64,000 bases of DNA from assembly GCF_900156735.1 (NCBI RefSeq), contig NZ_FTOL01000001.1, positions 496,001 through 560,000 on the forward strand, given 5' to 3'. Positions 41,272 through 50,324 of the stretch are shown piece after piece. The position numbers and the translations under genes were made by a program. The stretch's first letter is position 1. The number at the start of each line of letters is the position of its first letter. This stretch comes from Chryseobacterium ureilyticum (lineage in GTDB: Bacteria > Bacteroidota > Bacteroidia > Flavobacteriales > Weeksellaceae). The notes under the pieces were generated by a model. That model did no database searches and was not told the DNA's origin. It saw nothing but the letters and a program-made list of their open reading frames with translations.

Positions 41272-42396
41272 TCAGCTGTTTCTGAAAGCTGTTGGCGTTT
41301 GATTCGTATATTTTTTAAATGAAGTATGGAAAGAAGATTTTGAATTGAACCCCACTTCATATAAGATTTCTAACACCGTATATTCTTTTTTTGTGGGATC
41401 TTTCAGTAGGGTCATTGCTTTTTTAATGCGGTATTCATTCACAAAATCAAAAAAGTGCTGATTGAGGTGATGGTTAATTAAAACAGACAACTCACGAACA
41501 GGAATATTCACCTGATCTGCCAATTCCTGAATCGTTAATGAAGGCTCCAGGAAAGGTTCTTTTTCAACCATGAATTTTTTAAGCTGTTCAATCTGAATGC
41601 TTTTTGTTTCATCGGTTTTATTTTCAGTTTCCAGTGTTTCTGCAAAATTTTCTGTCAGTTGTAGGGTAGAATCAATTCTTCGAAAAAGCTCAGGATAATT
41701 TAATGCCTTTAAGATAAACCAACATGCCGCCAATAAAAAGGAAGCTCCTGCCAGAATATGCAGCCAGATAAACAGATCGTTGCATGCTGTATATCGTATG
41801 ATATTTTTAAAAATAATACATACATGGATGAATAAGAAAATGAGGGTAAGCTGAAACAGCCATTTGTATAGCAAGGTGTTGGGATTGGTGTAGTTTTCAA
41901 GATAAATCTTCTTATATTTTTTAAGGATCATGAATACACCAACGATATAAAAGAAAAACTGCAGTTCTCCGATAAGTTGATACACAAACATTTCAGGAGA
42001 GTTCCACATTGTTGTAAAGAAATCTTCTTTAGCAGCACCTTCAGCCAGATAAAGCCTTGGCACTAAAATTAAATTGGCAACAATGAAAGGGATTAAATGC
42101 AGTAAATGCTTTCTTTTTAAGGTGAAATCAGAATAACAAACGGCATTCACATACAGATAGAAAAGAGGCATTACCAATAAGTAAGCAGATATTTTGAAAG
42201 CTTTCAGATTATAACTCTCCACAAAAAGATGCATAAAAATTCCGCTAATATCAATGGCATTAATGATAAGGAACGCTGCAAATAATCTGTTTTCCAGTTT
42301 TCTTTCTGTTTTTACCGTTAATAAAAACACGGAAAGCAACAGCGATACAAAAACAGCAATCGCAGCAATAACTTCCAGAAAACTTAATTTGTCCAT
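41272..42396 (-). CDS. Membrane-anchored AraC-family transcriptional regulator
   Basis: A 374-residue protein. The first 235 residues contain about seven hydrophobic helices, the sensor half of a Bacteroidetes-specific AraC class. The C-terminal 110 residues are a double helix-turn-helix AraC domain (TIQELADQVNIPVRELSVLINHHLN, YTVLEILYEVGFNSKSSFHTSFKKYTNQTPTAFR). The signal it senses is unknown. It is closely similar to the broken regulator at 53475-54609, including the N-terminus MDKxSFLE. A minus-strand TATTTTTG box (plus 42408-42415) lies 11 bases before the start. The adjacent beta-lactamase-fold hydrolase is a likely target. Confidence 0.85.
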   Translation of the reverse strand: MDKLSFLEVIAAIAVFVSLLLSVFLLTVKTERKLENRLFAAFLIINAIDISGIFMHLFVESYNLKAFKISAYLLVMPLFYLYVNAVCYSDFTLKRKHLLHLIPFIVANLILVPRLYLAEGAAKEDFFTTMWNSPEMFVYQLIGELQFFFYIVGVFMILKKYKKIYLENYTNPNTLLYKWLFQLTLIFLFIHVCIIFKNIIRYTACNDLFIWLHILAGASFLLAACWFILKALNYPELFRRIDSTLQLTENFAETLETENKTDETKSIQIEQLKKFMVEKEPFLEPSLTIQELADQVNIPVRELSVLINHHLNQHFFDFVNEYRIKKAMTLLKDPTKKEYTVLEILYEVGFNSKSSFHTSFKKYTNQTPTAFRNS

Positions 42397-42944
42397 TAGT
42401 TTTTTTACAAAAATAGGATATAAGTGATAAAGAAAAATGAACTTTTTTGATAAGAATTTTTCAGTTGAGCAATTAACTTAAAATAACTTTAGTGTTTAAA
42501 AAATCTTTTGTGACTTAATAAAAAAATGAGACAGTGTTATTATTCTGATGCTGGTCCGCTACGCAAAGTCTCCCGACTTTGAGCTGATAAAATAACATCA
42601 TTTCTTTTAAAGTACCCCAAAGTCAGGATACTTCGGAGGGCGGAAAGAGGTATATCCATCCATAGACTTCAACGAATTAACTTTGTTGATTCTCAGCTTT
42701 GCTCCCTTAAAAATCAGCAGTTTCAAAAATAAAAACTTTGTTTCAGAAAAGTATATCATCAGTACACTATCTTTTAAATTGCTAAAATCCTTAAATCTAG
42801 GTACTTTCCATTCGTATATTATTTGTAAGTTAGTGTCGCAGAAGATAATACAGTATAAAAATATAAAGGACAATGCTTATGAATAAAAGTTAATACTGTT
42901 TTATTTCTCCTTATTTTAAAAATTATACACTAAAAAACTAAATT
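42397..42944. other. Intergenic region with a REP-like hairpin element
   Basis: 548 bases. At 42531-42602 GTTATT and AATAAC end-repeats enclose CAAAGTC-TCCC-GACTTTG, an inner hairpin. A second CAAAGTC occurs at about 42619. Two overlapping open frames in the rest, one on each strand, are not supported. Confidence 0.4.
42531..42602. repeat. REP-like palindromic element
   Basis: The outer arms GTGTTATT-ATTCTGATGC and GCTGATAAAATAACATC are imperfect inverted repeats. The inner part holds CAAAGTCTCCCGACTTTG, a 7-bp stem with a 4-base loop. GC content is higher than in the flanks. Confidence 0.4.
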
Positions 42945-43589
42945 ATGAACATGAAAAAAACGTTGATTATTCTATCAATAGGTGCTTTGCTTGCTGCTTG
43001 TAACAAAAAGTCTGAACAAAAAACAAATACTGCACAGGATACTGTTGCCATAGAAGATAACAGAGCTGCAGAAAAATCTCCGGAAGAAATTACTCAATTT
43101 GATATCAACTCAATACCGGTTTCCAGCGCTGAAGTGGGTGAATTACCCTTTTTCAGTTTTCCCCAAGGACTGGATTTCCAAAATAAACCAGTACAAAGAA
43201 GTTATGACATGCTGTTTTTTCCACTTAAAGGTGTAATGACGAAAATAGAAGGAAAAGTATGGAAAACTTATGTTATAAATGAGAAAAGTAATACAGAAGA
43301 ATGGTCGTTGCCCTATTTTTTGAAAAGCTATGATGATGCTATTACAAAAGTAGGTGGTGTAAAAATATTTGATGGTAAAGTTTCTCAGAAAGAGCTTGAC
43401 AGAATAAAAGAAGAAGCCAAATATTTTGGTGAAGAAGGCTCTATAGATTATTGGAATGAACCCGTAAAAGTGTATGTCATAAGAAGGCAAAATGGTGATG
43501 ATATTTATATTCAGCTCTATGGAAATACAGCGACCGGGGCAATACAAATTCTACAGAAACTACCGGTTGAGCAAGGTGGAAAACCGTAG
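42945..43589 (+). CDS. Lipoprotein, unknown function
   Basis: A 214-residue protein with a lipoprotein signal (ILSIGALLAAC). After a linker of about 30 polar residues comes a globular domain of 150 residues (YDMLFFPLKGVMTKIEGKVWKTYV, VYVIRRQNGDDIYIQLYGN). The domain resembles the N-terminal part of some flavobacterial OmpA-like lipoproteins, but no OmpA domain is present and the stop at 43589 is genuine in this sequence. It might be a truncated relative. The gene stands alone. Confidence 0.65.
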   Translation: MNMKKTLIILSIGALLAACNKKSEQKTNTAQDTVAIEDNRAAEKSPEEITQFDINSIPVSSAEVGELPFFSFPQGLDFQNKPVQRSYDMLFFPLKGVMTKIEGKVWKTYVINEKSNTEEWSLPYFLKSYDDAITKVGGVKIFDGKVSQKELDRIKEEAKYFGEEGSIDYWNEPVKVYVIRRQNGDDIYIQLYGNTATGAIQILQKLPVEQGGKP

Positions 43590-44234
43590 AAAGGAGTTGG
43601 TGAAAAATAAGGCAAATCCTGCAATAATAGAGAATTGTAGGTTGTTTTGATTAAAAATCTCAGCGAAAGTTGGAATTTTTGTTTTAATTTTCTTTAATAT
43701 CATATTTATTCTCTTTAGCTGGTTTATGAGAAAAGAAAATGGGTGATTTATCAAAGTGGGCAAAGCATTACAAATTCGTTGATGATTACGTGTACCGCTA
43801 AAACGTCCGCTTCATCGAATCAAGAATATCAAAATAAAAACCCTTGCGGTAATTAAAAATAATTTCCAATGAATTTGCTTGTATTATTGGTTCCCACAGA
43901 TCGCACAGATCTTGTGGATATTTTTCTCTCGCAGATGCCGCAGATTTTTTTAACCCTAACAGAACTCAAAAGCTCTGTTAAGGTTTCTCTCCTCATTCAT
44001 AATAAATCTTTACATTCATCTTTTTAATCAAAAAGTAATTTCAAATATGATCTATTGAGTGGTGAGAGAATAATTAACATTTTTGTAAAATATAATCGGG
44101 TACATCCAGATATATAAAGCCATAATTTTGTCTATATTTAAAAGTATATTAGTATATATTTACGAATGTTTAGAAAATGGCTTGTTTGTATTTTGTACTC
44201 TAAGCATGCCTACAAATATGATATAAAAAAGACA
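43590..44234. other. Intergenic region before the CREST-like gene
   Basis: About 640 bases with the GCAGAT element as its main content. A TAATTTTG box at 44123-44130 has no TTG partner at the right distance. No gene is supported. Confidence 0.35.
43894..43985 (+). repeat. Intergenic 'GCAGAT' element, left copy
   Basis: Contains CACAGAT, CGCAGAT and GCAGATTTTT in a row, followed by a hairpin AACCCTAACAGA (43952-43963) with TCTGTTAAGGTT (43974-43985). The same order occurs on the opposite strand at 45008-45142. Confidence 0.5.
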
Positions 44235-44906
44235 ATGCCAATAAACCAAATCCCTCCAGACGGAGGAATACTATATAAAGAAACTGATATGGCTCAATTT
44301 TTCCCTGAGCCATTCAATGCAATAACTGCTCTGTTATTTTTAATCTTAGCCATTTTTTGGACCATTAAAATTAAAGGAAACGTTAAAGAATATCCTTTTT
44401 TAACATACTGCTTAGTTTTATTATATATTGGTGCTATAGGGGGAACTGTTTACCATTCATTCAGACAATGGTCGGTATTTATCATGATGGATTGGATGCC
44501 TATTATGTTGCTTTGTTTGTCTGCTGGGTTATATTTTTTAGCTCAGAGTATCAGATGGTACTATGCTGTTGTAATGGTTCTCGCCTATATAGTACTTATG
44601 TTGGGTTTGAGGAATTGGATGTTGGCAGATAACACTTCTCTCTTTATCAACGTAAATTATGCAATCATGGCTTCATTTGTGCTTTTTTCGGTATTAAGTT
44701 ATTTAATCTATACCAAATGGATAGCTGGCAAATGGGTAGGCTTTGCTTTATTGTCATTTGTTCTTGCACTTACTTTCCGCATTGTTGATCAATGGGAATG
44801 GTTTAGTTTTGGGACACACTTTTTATGGCATACATGTGGGGCGGTGGCAACGTTTTGCATGTTTAATTATATCTATCTTACACAGAATGCAATTAGAAAA
44901 ATATAA
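44235..44906 (+). CDS. CREST/ceramidase-like seven-span membrane hydrolase
   Basis: From the ATG at 44235 the protein has 223 residues; the ATG at 44166 would add 23 basic residues and is less likely. About seven membrane helices are seen. Features of the CREST superfamily (alkaline ceramidases, PAQR receptors, Per1) are present: EPFNAITALLF near the start, a histidine in GTVYHSF, an aspartate in the helix FRIVDQWEWF, and a final THFLWHTCGA with two histidines, the expected metal ligands. Such proteins hydrolyse amide bonds of lipids. Weeksellaceae make sphingolipids, so a ceramidase-like activity is plausible but unproven. Confidence 0.75.
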   Translation: MPINQIPPDGGILYKETDMAQFFPEPFNAITALLFLILAIFWTIKIKGNVKEYPFLTYCLVLLYIGAIGGTVYHSFRQWSVFIMMDWMPIMLLCLSAGLYFLAQSIRWYYAVVMVLAYIVLMLGLRNWMLADNTSLFINVNYAIMASFVLFSVLSYLIYTKWIAGKWVGFALLSFVLALTFRIVDQWEWFSFGTHFLWHTCGAVATFCMFNYIYLTQNAIRKI

Positions 44907-45007
44907 GAACCTTTTTAGATTTTGTGGTTTTAAATTCTCGCTGATTAGATAGTTTGAGTAGATTTTTTTCCCATAACAATCTGAGATCTTTTGGGAATTA
45001 TCAGATC

Positions 45008-45142
45008 AAACCTTATAGGTTTTAAAACTCACACATATTAAAACCTATAAGGTTTAGTCTATCCATAAAATCTGCATCATCCGCAAAATCTGCGTGAGAA
45101 AAAATATTTACAAACATCTGTGAAATTTGTGCATTCGTGGCA
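45008..45142 (-). repeat. Intergenic 'GCAGAT' element, right copy, inverted
   Basis: An 18-bp perfect inverted repeat (AAACCTTATAGGTTTTAA 45008-45025 with 45038-45055) is followed by a segment which on the minus strand reads CACAGAT, CGCAGAT, GCGGAT, GCAGATTTT. Order and spacing match the left copy in inverted orientation, so the two flank the CREST-like gene. Confidence 0.5.
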
Positions 45143-45321
45143 AAAAAAAATCAATCATAAAGGAGGCGCAAAAGATTGATAATGACATATCCATTTTTTC
45201 AAAGAAAATTTAAACAGTCTTTATGCAGTTTTTATTTTCTTTGAAACTCTTATTTATACATAGATAATGAACAGCAATGTTTATTTAATTTTATGAAATT
45301 CACAGTCTGATTCTTTTACTA

Positions 45322-45350
45322 TTGAAAGAAAGATGATTTACTTATATTTG
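45322..45350 (+). promoter_or_regulatory. Consensus promoter of the deacetylase-symporter operon
   Basis: TTG at 45322-45324 and TATATTTG at 45343-45350 with 18 bases between. The expected start lies near 45357, giving a leader of about 13 bases. Confidence 0.65.
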
Positions 45351-45369
45351 CTCTGCAAAGTAAAATTAA

Positions 45370-47874
45370 ATGTTCAAAAAAGTAAGCACTGTATTTATCC
45401 TTGGATTTTATACGGTTTTTTGTTCGGCACAACAGGTCCGACCCTCCAAATCATCTGAAATTTACCGTGAACTCAAAACCCTTAAACAGCTGCCTAAAGT
45501 TTTATACCTTGCGGCTCATCCCGATGATGAAAATACGGGACTGCTGTCATGGTTAATCAACGATCAAAATGTGGAAACTGGCTATTTGTCTTTAACCAGA
45601 GGTGATGGTGGGCAGAATCTATTAGGCACAGAGCAAGGTGCTGCATTGGGTTTAATCAGAACGCATGAACTTTTAGAAGCAAGAAAATTAGACGGAGCCC
45701 AACAGTTTTTTACCCGGGCGATTGATTTCGGGTTCTCTAAAAATACTACTGACACCTTTAAACAATGGGATGAAAATAGCATTATAGCTGATGTTGTTTG
45801 GACAATCCGTAAATTCCGCCCGGATGTTATAATTTGTCGTTTTCCTCCTACTGCTGCGGCAGGGCACGGACAACATGCGGCTTCGGCTGTGGTGGCGGAA
45901 AAAGCTTTTAAGCTGGCTGGCGATAAAACTGCTTTCCCAGATCAACTGAAATATGTAAATGTATGGCAGCCAAAACGCGTATTATGGAATACTTTCCGAT
46001 TTGGCGGGGTGAATACAACAGCTGAAAATCAACTGAAAGTTACCGTTGGGCAATATGATGCACAACTGGGAATGGGGTATGGTGAACTGGCGGGATTAAG
46101 CAGAAGTTTACATAAAAGCCAGGGTGCGGGAACACAGTCTGTAGCCGGCATCAGAACTGAATACTTTTCACACGTTATTGGTGAGCCTGCAAAAACAACA
46201 CTTTTTGACGGAGTAACTAAAACCTGGACTTCACAAGGAAATGCTGATATAGACCAATCATTAGATAAAATTATTTCCGCTTTCAATTTCAATAATCCTG
46301 ATCTTAGTTTACCTGCTTTGCTGGCTTTGCGAAAAAAGGTTACAGAGCTAAAAGATACAGATCTGAAAAAAGATAAAATTAGATCTCTTGACAACATCAT
46401 TTTAAGCTGTGCCGGGTTTATGGGCGAAGTGGTTACCAATCAGGCTGAAGCTGTTGCCGGAGATAAACACAATTTCAGATTAAATTTGATTTCAAGAGCT
46501 ACGAATCCTGTCATTTTAGAAGATGTAAAATGGTTAAATCAATCAGAAAGCTTCAATAGAAAACTATCAAAAGATTCTTTAATTACCATTCAGCATGATG
46601 TGCAGATTCCTACAGATGCAGCACTCACAGAACCTTATTGGCTGGCAAAATCTCCTGTAAATGCAGCAACTTTCTCTGTTCCGAATGATACTTTAATCGG
46701 TTTACCTGAGGCAGAATCACCACTGAATGTTTTGCTTGGTTTAAGAATCGGTTCAGAAAAGTTTCAGGTTAAGCTTCCTTTATCTTTTAAGAAATTAGAT
46801 CCGGTGCGTGGTGATGTGGTCGAAGCTTTGCGTATTGTTCCCGCAATGGAACTGAAATTTACACAACCTCTTTATGTAGCAAGAGAAAATGAAGATTTAC
46901 ATTTGAGCTTAAATGTAAAGGTTAATTCCAGCAAAAAAATCAGTAATGCTAAAGTAAACCTGATGTATAACGGAGAACGATTAGGCGGTGCTGATTTAAG
47001 TTCACTCAATGGAAAAGATACTACCATCGATTACGTTATTCCAAAAACTAAACTTGCCACAATACATTCATCTCGCTTACAATTGGATGCCAATTTTGTT
47101 GCAGATGGAGTTACTTATAATAAAAAACAAATATTAATTCAGTATCCACATTTACCCACCTTACAATATTTTGCGCCTGCCAGTGCTGTAGTAATGAAAG
47201 GAGATATTCAGGCGAAGGTAAAAAAAGTGGGTTATATAGAAGGTGCTGGCGATTTCATCCCTGATTTCCTACGTATTGCTGGTGTTCAGGTAGATGTTTT
47301 GAAAGACGAAGATTTTTATGGCAACATAGAAGAATCTACTGGAAACGATAATCAGAACAAGTTATCGCAATATGATGCTATTGTACTTGGTGTTCGTGCA
47401 AACAACACAGAGAAAAAATTAGGTCGATGGATACCTTTTTTATGGTCTTATGTAAAAGCCGGAGGTAATTTGGTGATGCAGTATAACACCAACCAGGATA
47501 CAACCGTTGACAAATTGGGAATGTACAATTTCAGCATTGCCAATAAGCGTGTTACCGAAGAAAATGCAGCAGTTAAGATTTTAAATCCAAATCATAAACT
47601 ACTGAACTTTCCAAACAAAATCACTGCAGATGACTTTAAAGGCTGGATACAGGAACGTGGTGCTTATTTCCCTGCTCAATGGGACGCTGCGTATGAACCG
47701 CTTTTTGAAATGCACGATACGGATGAAGAGCCTCTTCAGGGATCAACTTTATATGCCAAATACGGGAAAGGTAATTTCATTTACACACCGTTGGCATTTT
47801 TCAGACAGTTACCTGCAGGAAATGTTGGGGCTGCACGTTTATTTTTTAACTTTTTATCTGCACAGAAAGACTAA
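45370..47874 (+). CDS. PIG-L (LmbE-like) family deacetylase, secreted
   Basis: An 834-residue protein with a signal peptide (residues 1-20, ending CSA). The zinc deacetylase domain spans about 35-260: AAHPDDENTG gives the first metal ligands (His, Asp, Asp), and AAAGHGQHAAS the later histidines. The remaining 570 residues include beta-rich domains and a C-terminal domain of glutamine amidotransferase-like appearance (YDAIVLGVRANNTEKKLG, GGNLVMQYNTNQD). Family members remove acetyl groups from N-acetylglucosamine derivatives; this large periplasmic version has an unknown sugar substrate. The stop overlaps the next start by one base in a tight operon with a transporter, suggesting uptake of the product. 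Confidence 0.85.
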   Translation: MFKKVSTVFILGFYTVFCSAQQVRPSKSSEIYRELKTLKQLPKVLYLAAHPDDENTGLLSWLINDQNVETGYLSLTRGDGGQNLLGTEQGAALGLIRTHELLEARKLDGAQQFFTRAIDFGFSKNTTDTFKQWDENSIIADVVWTIRKFRPDVIICRFPPTAAAGHGQHAASAVVAEKAFKLAGDKTAFPDQLKYVNVWQPKRVLWNTFRFGGVNTTAENQLKVTVGQYDAQLGMGYGELAGLSRSLHKSQGAGTQSVAGIRTEYFSHVIGEPAKTTLFDGVTKTWTSQGNADIDQSLDKIISAFNFNNPDLSLPALLALRKKVTELKDTDLKKDKIRSLDNIILSCAGFMGEVVTNQAEAVAGDKHNFRLNLISRATNPVILEDVKWLNQSESFNRKLSKDSLITIQHDVQIPTDAALTEPYWLAKSPVNAATFSVPNDTLIGLPEAESPLNVLLGLRIGSEKFQVKLPLSFKKLDPVRGDVVEALRIVPAMELKFTQPLYVARENEDLHLSLNVKVNSSKKISNAKVNLMYNGERLGGADLSSLNGKDTTIDYVIPKTKLATIHSSRLQLDANFVADGVTYNKKQILIQYPHLPTLQYFAPASAVVMKGDIQAKVKKVGYIEGAGDFIPDFLRIAGVQVDVLKDEDFYGNIEESTGNDNQNKLSQYDAIVLGVRANNTEKKLGRWIPFLWSYVKAGGNLVMQYNTNQDTTVDKLGMYNFSIANKRVTEENAAVKILNPNHKLLNFPNKITADDFKGWIQERGAYFPAQWDAAYEPLFEMHDTDEEPLQGSTLYAKYGKGNFIYTPLAFFRQLPAGNVGAARLFFNFLSAQKD

Positions 47875-47978
47875 TGAACAAGCAACTTAAAAATTGGAAT
47901 ATCTGGTATATACTATTAGCCGTTGCATTAGTATTGCAGATCGCATTTTATTATTGGTTTACTAAATTCTGGGCATGA
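47874..47978 (+). CDS. 34-residue single-span membrane peptide in the symporter operon
   Basis: An ATG frame of 34 codons overlaps the deacetylase stop by one base (TAATG) and the symporter start by four (ATGA). It encodes one membrane helix (YILLAVALVLQIAFYYWF) with a basic start and aromatic end. The double overlap strongly supports translation. Small single-span subunits accompany several transporters of the sodium:solute symporter family, so an accessory subunit is the likely role. This is inference from position. Confidence 0.7.
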   Translation: MNKQLKNWNIWYILLAVALVLQIAFYYWFTKFWA

Positions 47979-49666
47979 GTACTATAGATTGGACAGTTCT
48001 TATTTTTACACTTGTTGCAGTGGTGGTTTACGGCGTATTCATTGGTCGTGGTCAAAAAAGCAACGAATCCTACCTGAAAGCAGATAATAAAATGCCTTGG
48101 TACATTGTGCTGATAGGGATTATGGCTACACAGGCAAGTGCCATTACATTTCTTTCAGCACCGGGACAGGCTTATACAGACGGAATGCGTTTCGTGCAGT
48201 ATTACTTTGGCTTGCCATTGGCAATGATTGTTATCTGTATCACTTTCATTCCGATTTTTCAGCGTTTAAATGTTTACACAGCTTACGAATATTTAGAAAA
48301 CCGTTTTGATAAGAAAACAAGGGTGCTCACTTCACTGCTTTTTCTTTTTTCCAGAGGCTTATCAACGGGAATCAGTATTTACGCTCCGAGTATCATCTTA
48401 TCAAGCGTTTTAAACTGGAATATTTATTTAACCAATGTTTTAACTGGGGGTATTCTGTTGATTTACACCTATGTTGGCGGTGCAAAAGCGATCGCTCATA
48501 CTCAAAAATTACAGTTTCTTATTATTCTGGGAACAATGGCTTTTGCAGGGTATCTGCTTATTCAGAATATGCCGAATGGAATTGGTTTTAATGATGCACT
48601 GTATCTGGCGGGGAAATCCGGAAAACTTAATGTAATCACCACAGAATTCGATTGGAAAGATAAATACAATATTTGGAGCGGCTTGATTGGCGGTTTTTTT
48701 CTGGCACTTTCTTACTTCGGTACGGATCAGAGTCAGGTCGGGAGATATATTACGGCAAAAGACAATACCAATGCAAAAATGGGCTTGCTGCTGAACGGAT
48801 TGGTTAAAATTCCGATGCAATTTGCTATACTTTTGATCGGTGCTTTGCTTTTCGCATTCTTTTCTCTAAAACCGGCTCCAATTTATTTTAATGAACGCTC
48901 TTATCAATATTTAAAGGAAACAAAACCTGAACAGGCTGCAGTTTTTGAAAAAGAACATCAGGATTTACAAATAAAATTTAATGCAGAATCGAAAGAAATT
49001 TTAAAGTTAAAAGAGAATAATTCTCCTCAGCTTAATAAAACAATTCAGGATTTTAAAAATACACAAACTCAAGTAAAAGCATTGCACGGAAAGGTAGAGG
49101 AGGCTATTAATAGCTCAAACTATAATGCAGAGAAAACGGATACGAATTACATTTTCCTGTATTTTGTTAAAAATACTTTGCCTGTAGGAATGATCGGTTT
49201 ATTGTTTGCAGTTATTTTTCTAGCCAGCTGGGGCTCAATTTCCGCAGCGCTGAATTCGCTTGCAGCCTGCTCATTAAAAGATGTTCATTTGATATTTAAA
49301 AAAGAAATTCCTGATGATGCCACCGAATTGAAGTATAGTCGTCTGCACACGTTAGCCTGGGGGATTTTCTCCATCGGTGTTGCCATGTTTGCCACGCAAA
49401 TGGGTTCTCTTATTGAAGCGGTTAATGTATTAGGCTCTCTTTTCTACGGCCCGATATTGGGGATTTTTTTGGTTGCATTTTACTATAAAAAAATAAACGG
49501 TTCCAATGTGTTTATTGCTGCAATATTATCAGAAATTACCGTTATTGCCGTTTATCAGTTCGATATTGTTTCTTTCCTTTGGCTTAATGTAATTGGGGCT
49601 GCAGCAGTTATTATATTTTCGGCAATCGGGTTACTTTTTTATAAGCGGAAAGTAGTAAATTCGTAA
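47975..49666 (+). CDS. Sodium:solute symporter family transporter
   Basis: A 563-residue membrane protein with about 13-14 helices. The N-terminal region (GRGQKSNESYLKADNKMPWYIVLIGIMATQASAITFLSAPGQAY) and SYFGTDQSQVGRYITAKD are family signatures. Between two helices near residues 290-390 lies a long polar, coiled-coil-like insertion (KEHQDLQIKFNAESKEILKLKENN) that is unusual for the family. The protein probably imports a sugar or sialic-acid-like solute with sodium across the inner membrane. Co-expression with a PIG-L deacetylase suggests an amino sugar product as substrate; this is inferred. Confidence 0.88.
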   Translation: MSTIDWTVLIFTLVAVVVYGVFIGRGQKSNESYLKADNKMPWYIVLIGIMATQASAITFLSAPGQAYTDGMRFVQYYFGLPLAMIVICITFIPIFQRLNVYTAYEYLENRFDKKTRVLTSLLFLFSRGLSTGISIYAPSIILSSVLNWNIYLTNVLTGGILLIYTYVGGAKAIAHTQKLQFLIILGTMAFAGYLLIQNMPNGIGFNDALYLAGKSGKLNVITTEFDWKDKYNIWSGLIGGFFLALSYFGTDQSQVGRYITAKDNTNAKMGLLLNGLVKIPMQFAILLIGALLFAFFSLKPAPIYFNERSYQYLKETKPEQAAVFEKEHQDLQIKFNAESKEILKLKENNSPQLNKTIQDFKNTQTQVKALHGKVEEAINSSNYNAEKTDTNYIFLYFVKNTLPVGMIGLLFAVIFLASWGSISAALNSLAACSLKDVHLIFKKEIPDDATELKYSRLHTLAWGIFSIGVAMFATQMGSLIEAVNVLGSLFYGPILGIFLVAFYYKKINGSNVFIAAILSEITVIAVYQFDIVSFLWLNVIGAAAVIIFSAIGLLFYKRKVVNS

Positions 49667-49703
49667 ATGAATTATAGTAAACATACAAACAATTAAAAAT
49701 ATT

Positions 49704-50222
49704 ATGAAAACCATTATTAAATCTGCAGCTGTTCTTGTTGCTACAATGACAATCTCTATGAATGCCTTTGCACAGGACACTAAAAAACCAGCAAGCCCTC
49801 CGGCTACTACAACAGGAAAAATTAAAGATGCTACCATTACAATTGCTTATAGTAGTCCTTCTGTAAAAGGGCGTACAATCTGGGGTGGTTTAGAAGCGTA
49901 TGATAAAGTTTGGCGTGCAGGAGCCAATGAAGCAACTACTTTTGAAACGGATAAAGATATTACTGTTCAGGGTAAAAAACTGCCGGCAGGTAAATACAGT
50001 TTTTTCCTGATCCCTAAACAAAGCGGAACCTGGACTGCAATCTTTAACAAAGATCCAAAACAATGGGGTGCTTATAAATACCAAGAAGCTAAAGATGCTT
50101 TGCGTGTGGATGTTAAAACAAAAGCTTTACCAGCAACACAGGAAACTTTAGTGTATAAAATAAACAGTAATGGATTTACAATGGATTGGGATAAAATCTC
50201 AGTTCCTGTAGAGATCAAATAA
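49704..50222 (+). CDS. DUF2911 family secreted protein
   Basis: A 172-residue protein with a signal peptide (ending AFA-QD). The body is DUF2911: [48 protein letters not shown], and [17 protein letters not shown]. This periplasmic family is widespread in Bacteroidetes and has no assigned activity. It follows the symporter by 37 bases and ends at a terminator, so it probably is the last gene of the deacetylase operon. Confidence 0.9.
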   Translation: MKTIIKSAAVLVATMTISMNAFAQDTKKPASPPATTTGKIKDATITIAYSSPSVKGRTIWGGLEAYDKVWRAGANEATTFETDKDITVQGKKLPAGKYSFFLIPKQSGTWTAIFNKDPKQWGAYKYQEAKDALRVDVKTKALPATQETLVYKINSNGFTMDWDKISVPVEIK

Positions 50223-50242
50223 ATGTAAATATAATAAATTAG

Positions 50243-50267
50243 AATCCCGGTTAACCCGGGATTTTTT
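50243..50267 (+). terminator. Terminator of the deacetylase-symporter-DUF2911 operon
   Basis: AATCCCGG (50243-50250) pairs with CCGGGATT (50256-50263), followed by TTTT. Confidence 0.8.
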
Positions 50268-50324
50268 GTTTAGAATTTTGATATTGTTTCAAAATTAAGG
50301 TCACTAAATCTTAAAAAGTATAAT

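Larger units (their letters stand above)
44907..45369. other. Intergenic region with large hairpin, repeat element and promoter
   Basis: 463 bases holding the right copy of the GCAGAT element with its 18-bp hairpin, and the promoter of the following operon. No gene is visible. Confidence 0.5.

Noticed and set aside
42607..42886. Two overlapping open frames on opposite strands
   Set aside because: Both are AT-rich chance frames next to a repeat element, with no family-like pattern.
43143..43547. 134-codon minus-strand frame
   Set aside because: It is antisense to a well-supported lipoprotein gene and has shadow-like composition.
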